Part shown: in pieces, positions 32,443 to 33,006 of the stretch
Layout of the letters: each line of letters opens with the position of its first letter
Numbering within the stretch: position 1 is the first letter of the stretch
NCBI GenBank assembly: GCA_022511465.1
Contig: JAFLRM010000036.1
Location: 2,951-35,956, forward strand
Reading direction: 5' to 3'
Length of the DNA stretch: 33,006 bases
Source: Acetatifactor sp.
GTDB lineage: Bacteria; Bacillota; Clostridia; Lachnospirales; Lachnospiraceae
Position numbers and translations under genes: made by a program
Notes under the pieces: generated by a model
What the model was told of the DNA's origin: nothing
Seen by the model: only the letters and a program-made list of their open reading frames with translations
Databases searched by the model: none

Positions 32443-32482
32443 AATCGACCATATGTTCTTGTTGATTACAAGGAGGTCGATT
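32443..32482 (+). promoter_or_regulatory. Leader hairpin covering the ribosome binding site
   Basis: AATCGACC (32443-32450) pairs with GGTCGATT (32475-32482), and inside it CTTGT pairs with ACAAG. The ribosome site AAGGAGG (32470-32476) lies partly in both stems, and the outer stem ends at the ATG (32483). Translation could be limited until the hairpin opens. Confidence 0.55.
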
Positions 32483-32665
32483 ATGAATAAGTGTACGTTA
32501 CCAAAAGAACTTAATTCGTGTCCGGACTTAGCAGATGACGACATCTGTACTAGACCAGTGCCTCATCAGTGCAATATGTTAGAAGGAATCGGTAAACCAA
32601 AAACACAAAATAATTATATTCGTAAAGAACGTTGGTATGAGAAATATTATAAGGGTGGCAGGTAG
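32483..32665 (+). CDS. Small four-cysteine protein, unknown function
   Basis: A 60-residue soluble protein, MNKCTLPKELNSCPDLADDD at the start, with cysteines at 4, 13, 22 and 30. The C-terminal end is basic (RKERWYEKYYKGGR). The ATG at 32483 follows AAGGAGG; an in-frame start at 32453 lies before the hairpin and is not used in this model. The stop codon TAG lies inside the terminator hairpin. It has its own promoter and leader hairpin, so it is a separate transcription unit at the element's right end. The position beside the attachment site suits a late morphon, an accessory gene or a regulator. No family recognised. Confidence 0.6.
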   Translation: MNKCTLPKELNSCPDLADDDICTRPVPHQCNMLEGIGKPKTQNNYIRKERWYEKYYKGGR

Positions 32666-32679
32666 CCACCCTATTTTTT
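32652..32679 (+). terminator. Terminator overlapping the stop codon of the 60-residue gene
   Basis: AGGGTGGC (32652-32659) pairs with GCCACCCT (32665-32672), followed by six Ts (32674-32679). Confidence 0.85.
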
Positions 32680-32868
32680 ACGTTTGCGTATAGAGCAATA
32701 ATGTAACTACCTTCTCAGACCTCGTATTTGGATCAAATTTCAATTCTAATACTCTTCATTTATATTTTTCCACGATAAAGCATTAAAACTCAAATTTGAA
32801 ACAAATAAACATCTTCTTAAGGAGTCATACATCCAAGAATTCCTCCTCTCTCGTTATTTTTCTAAAAA
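32680..32868. other. AT-rich right end of the element without a gene
   Basis: No open frame with a ribosome site is visible. Similar runs CAAATTTCAA (about 32733) and CAAATTTGAA (about 32791) occur. The stretch probably forms part of the right attachment arm. Confidence 0.35.
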
Positions 32869-32888
32869 GGTAATCAAAGGTAATCAAA
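32869..32888. repeat. Two tandem GGTAATCAAA copies near the right attachment site
   Basis: Identical 10-base units at 32869-32878 and 32879-32888, about 65 bases from the core repeat. Such direct repeats are typical of arm-type integrase binding sites, but this is an inference. Confidence 0.5.
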
Positions 32889-32891
32889 CTT

Positions 32892-32945
32892 TTTCAAAAA
32901 TAAAAATCGCTCAAACCATTGATTTTACTAGGGTTTAAACGATTT
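32892..32945 (-). terminator. Element-borne terminator downstream of tRNA-Leu
   Basis: On the minus strand a 14-bp stem (plus 32932-32945 with 32904-32917, two G-U pairs) is followed by TTTTTATTTTTG. It starts eight bases after the tRNA 3' end and would end the tRNA transcript. Confidence 0.8.
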
Positions 32946-32952
32946 TATATCA

Positions 32953-32972
32953 TGCCGGCAGCGGGACTTGAA
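32953..32972. repeat. Right attachment site within the tRNA-Leu 3' end
   Basis: Second copy of the 20-bp repeat TGCCGGCAGCGGGACTTGAA, here part of the intact tRNA gene. Confidence 0.9.
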
Positions 32973-33006
32973 CCCGCACGTGGTTGCCCACAACAGATTT
33001 TGAGTC
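32953..33006 (-). tRNA. tRNA-Leu(CAA), 3' portion (5' part beyond the window)
   Basis: On the minus strand the visible part has the end of the anticodon loop CTCAAAA (anticodon CAA), a long variable arm with GTGG-GCAA-CCAC as in class II tRNAs, T-arm GCGGG-TTCAAGT-CCCGC, the acceptor strand TGCCGGC and discriminator A. CCA is not encoded. The gene is the integration target of the element to its left. Confidence 0.85.

Larger units (their letters stand above)
21867..32972. mobile_element. Integrated element (prophage relic) in tRNA-Leu(CAA), about 11.1 kb
   Basis: The ends are a 20-bp direct repeat of the tRNA-Leu 3' end. The interior is clearly more AT-rich than the flanking chromosome. It contains a tyrosine integrase, a replication-type DNA-binding protein, phage tail-module genes, a tRNA-like gene and minus-strand cargo. 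Several genes are truncated, so it may no longer move by itself. Terminase large subunit, portal and capsid genes are not recognised inside, which supports a collapsed prophage or a satellite-like remnant. Confidence 0.85.

Overview
The window looks like chromosome from a Gram-positive anaerobe of the Clostridia, most likely a Lachnospiraceae gut bacterium. The grounds are a linked pta-ackA pair, the UPF0237/UPF0210 (ACT + PFL-like) pair, tmcAL, strong AGGAGG-type ribosome binding sites, and a ferredoxin-tailed aldo/keto reductase. This is an inference from gene content; no 16S rRNA is present.

Positions 1-21866 are ordinary, fairly GC-balanced chromosome. The left edge holds the start of a small secreted CXXCXGXG protein and a decayed transposase remnant. 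Next come the phosphotransacetylase-acetate kinase genes (minus strand), with a repeat-rich spacer between them, and the divergent acetate-using tRNA modification gene tmcAL. A long minus-strand run follows: zf-HC2 membrane protein, polA, coaE, a large FtsA-like ATPase, a WalJ/YycJ-type metallo-beta-lactamase-fold protein, an ACT protein, a small membrane protein and the UPF0210 protein. A plus-strand alcohol dehydrogenase / aldehyde dehydrogenase pair and a TauE/SafE permease come next. An aldo/keto reductase, an XRE-type membrane regulator, an AI-2E-family permease and an unrecognised protein complete this part.

Positions 21867-32972 form an AT-rich integrated element. It lies between two copies of a 20-bp direct repeat that is the 3' end of a tRNA-Leu(CAA) gene; the tRNA itself runs off the right edge on the minus strand. 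Inside are a headless DUF4143-type ATPase, a winged-helix replication-type protein, a tyrosine integrase, and a tRNA-like gene with an odd anticodon arm. There are also two minus-strand operons of membrane and nuclease genes and a plus-strand series of phage tail-module genes. Several phage genes survive only as N- or C-terminal stubs, so the element is best read as a collapsed prophage, or a satellite-like derivative of one.

The most interesting cargo is a two-gene minus-strand operon. It pairs a four-helix membrane protein resembling TRADD-N/SLATT-type membrane domains with a compact Shedu-like (DUF4263) PD-(D/E)XK nuclease. A second pair of adjacent membrane/coiled-coil proteins of unknown function lies beside it. 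Both sit where phage early or lysis genes would be expected, which fits anti-phage cargo on a prophage relic. The element also brings its own terminator downstream of the tRNA gene it uses as target, replacing one left stranded 11 kb away.
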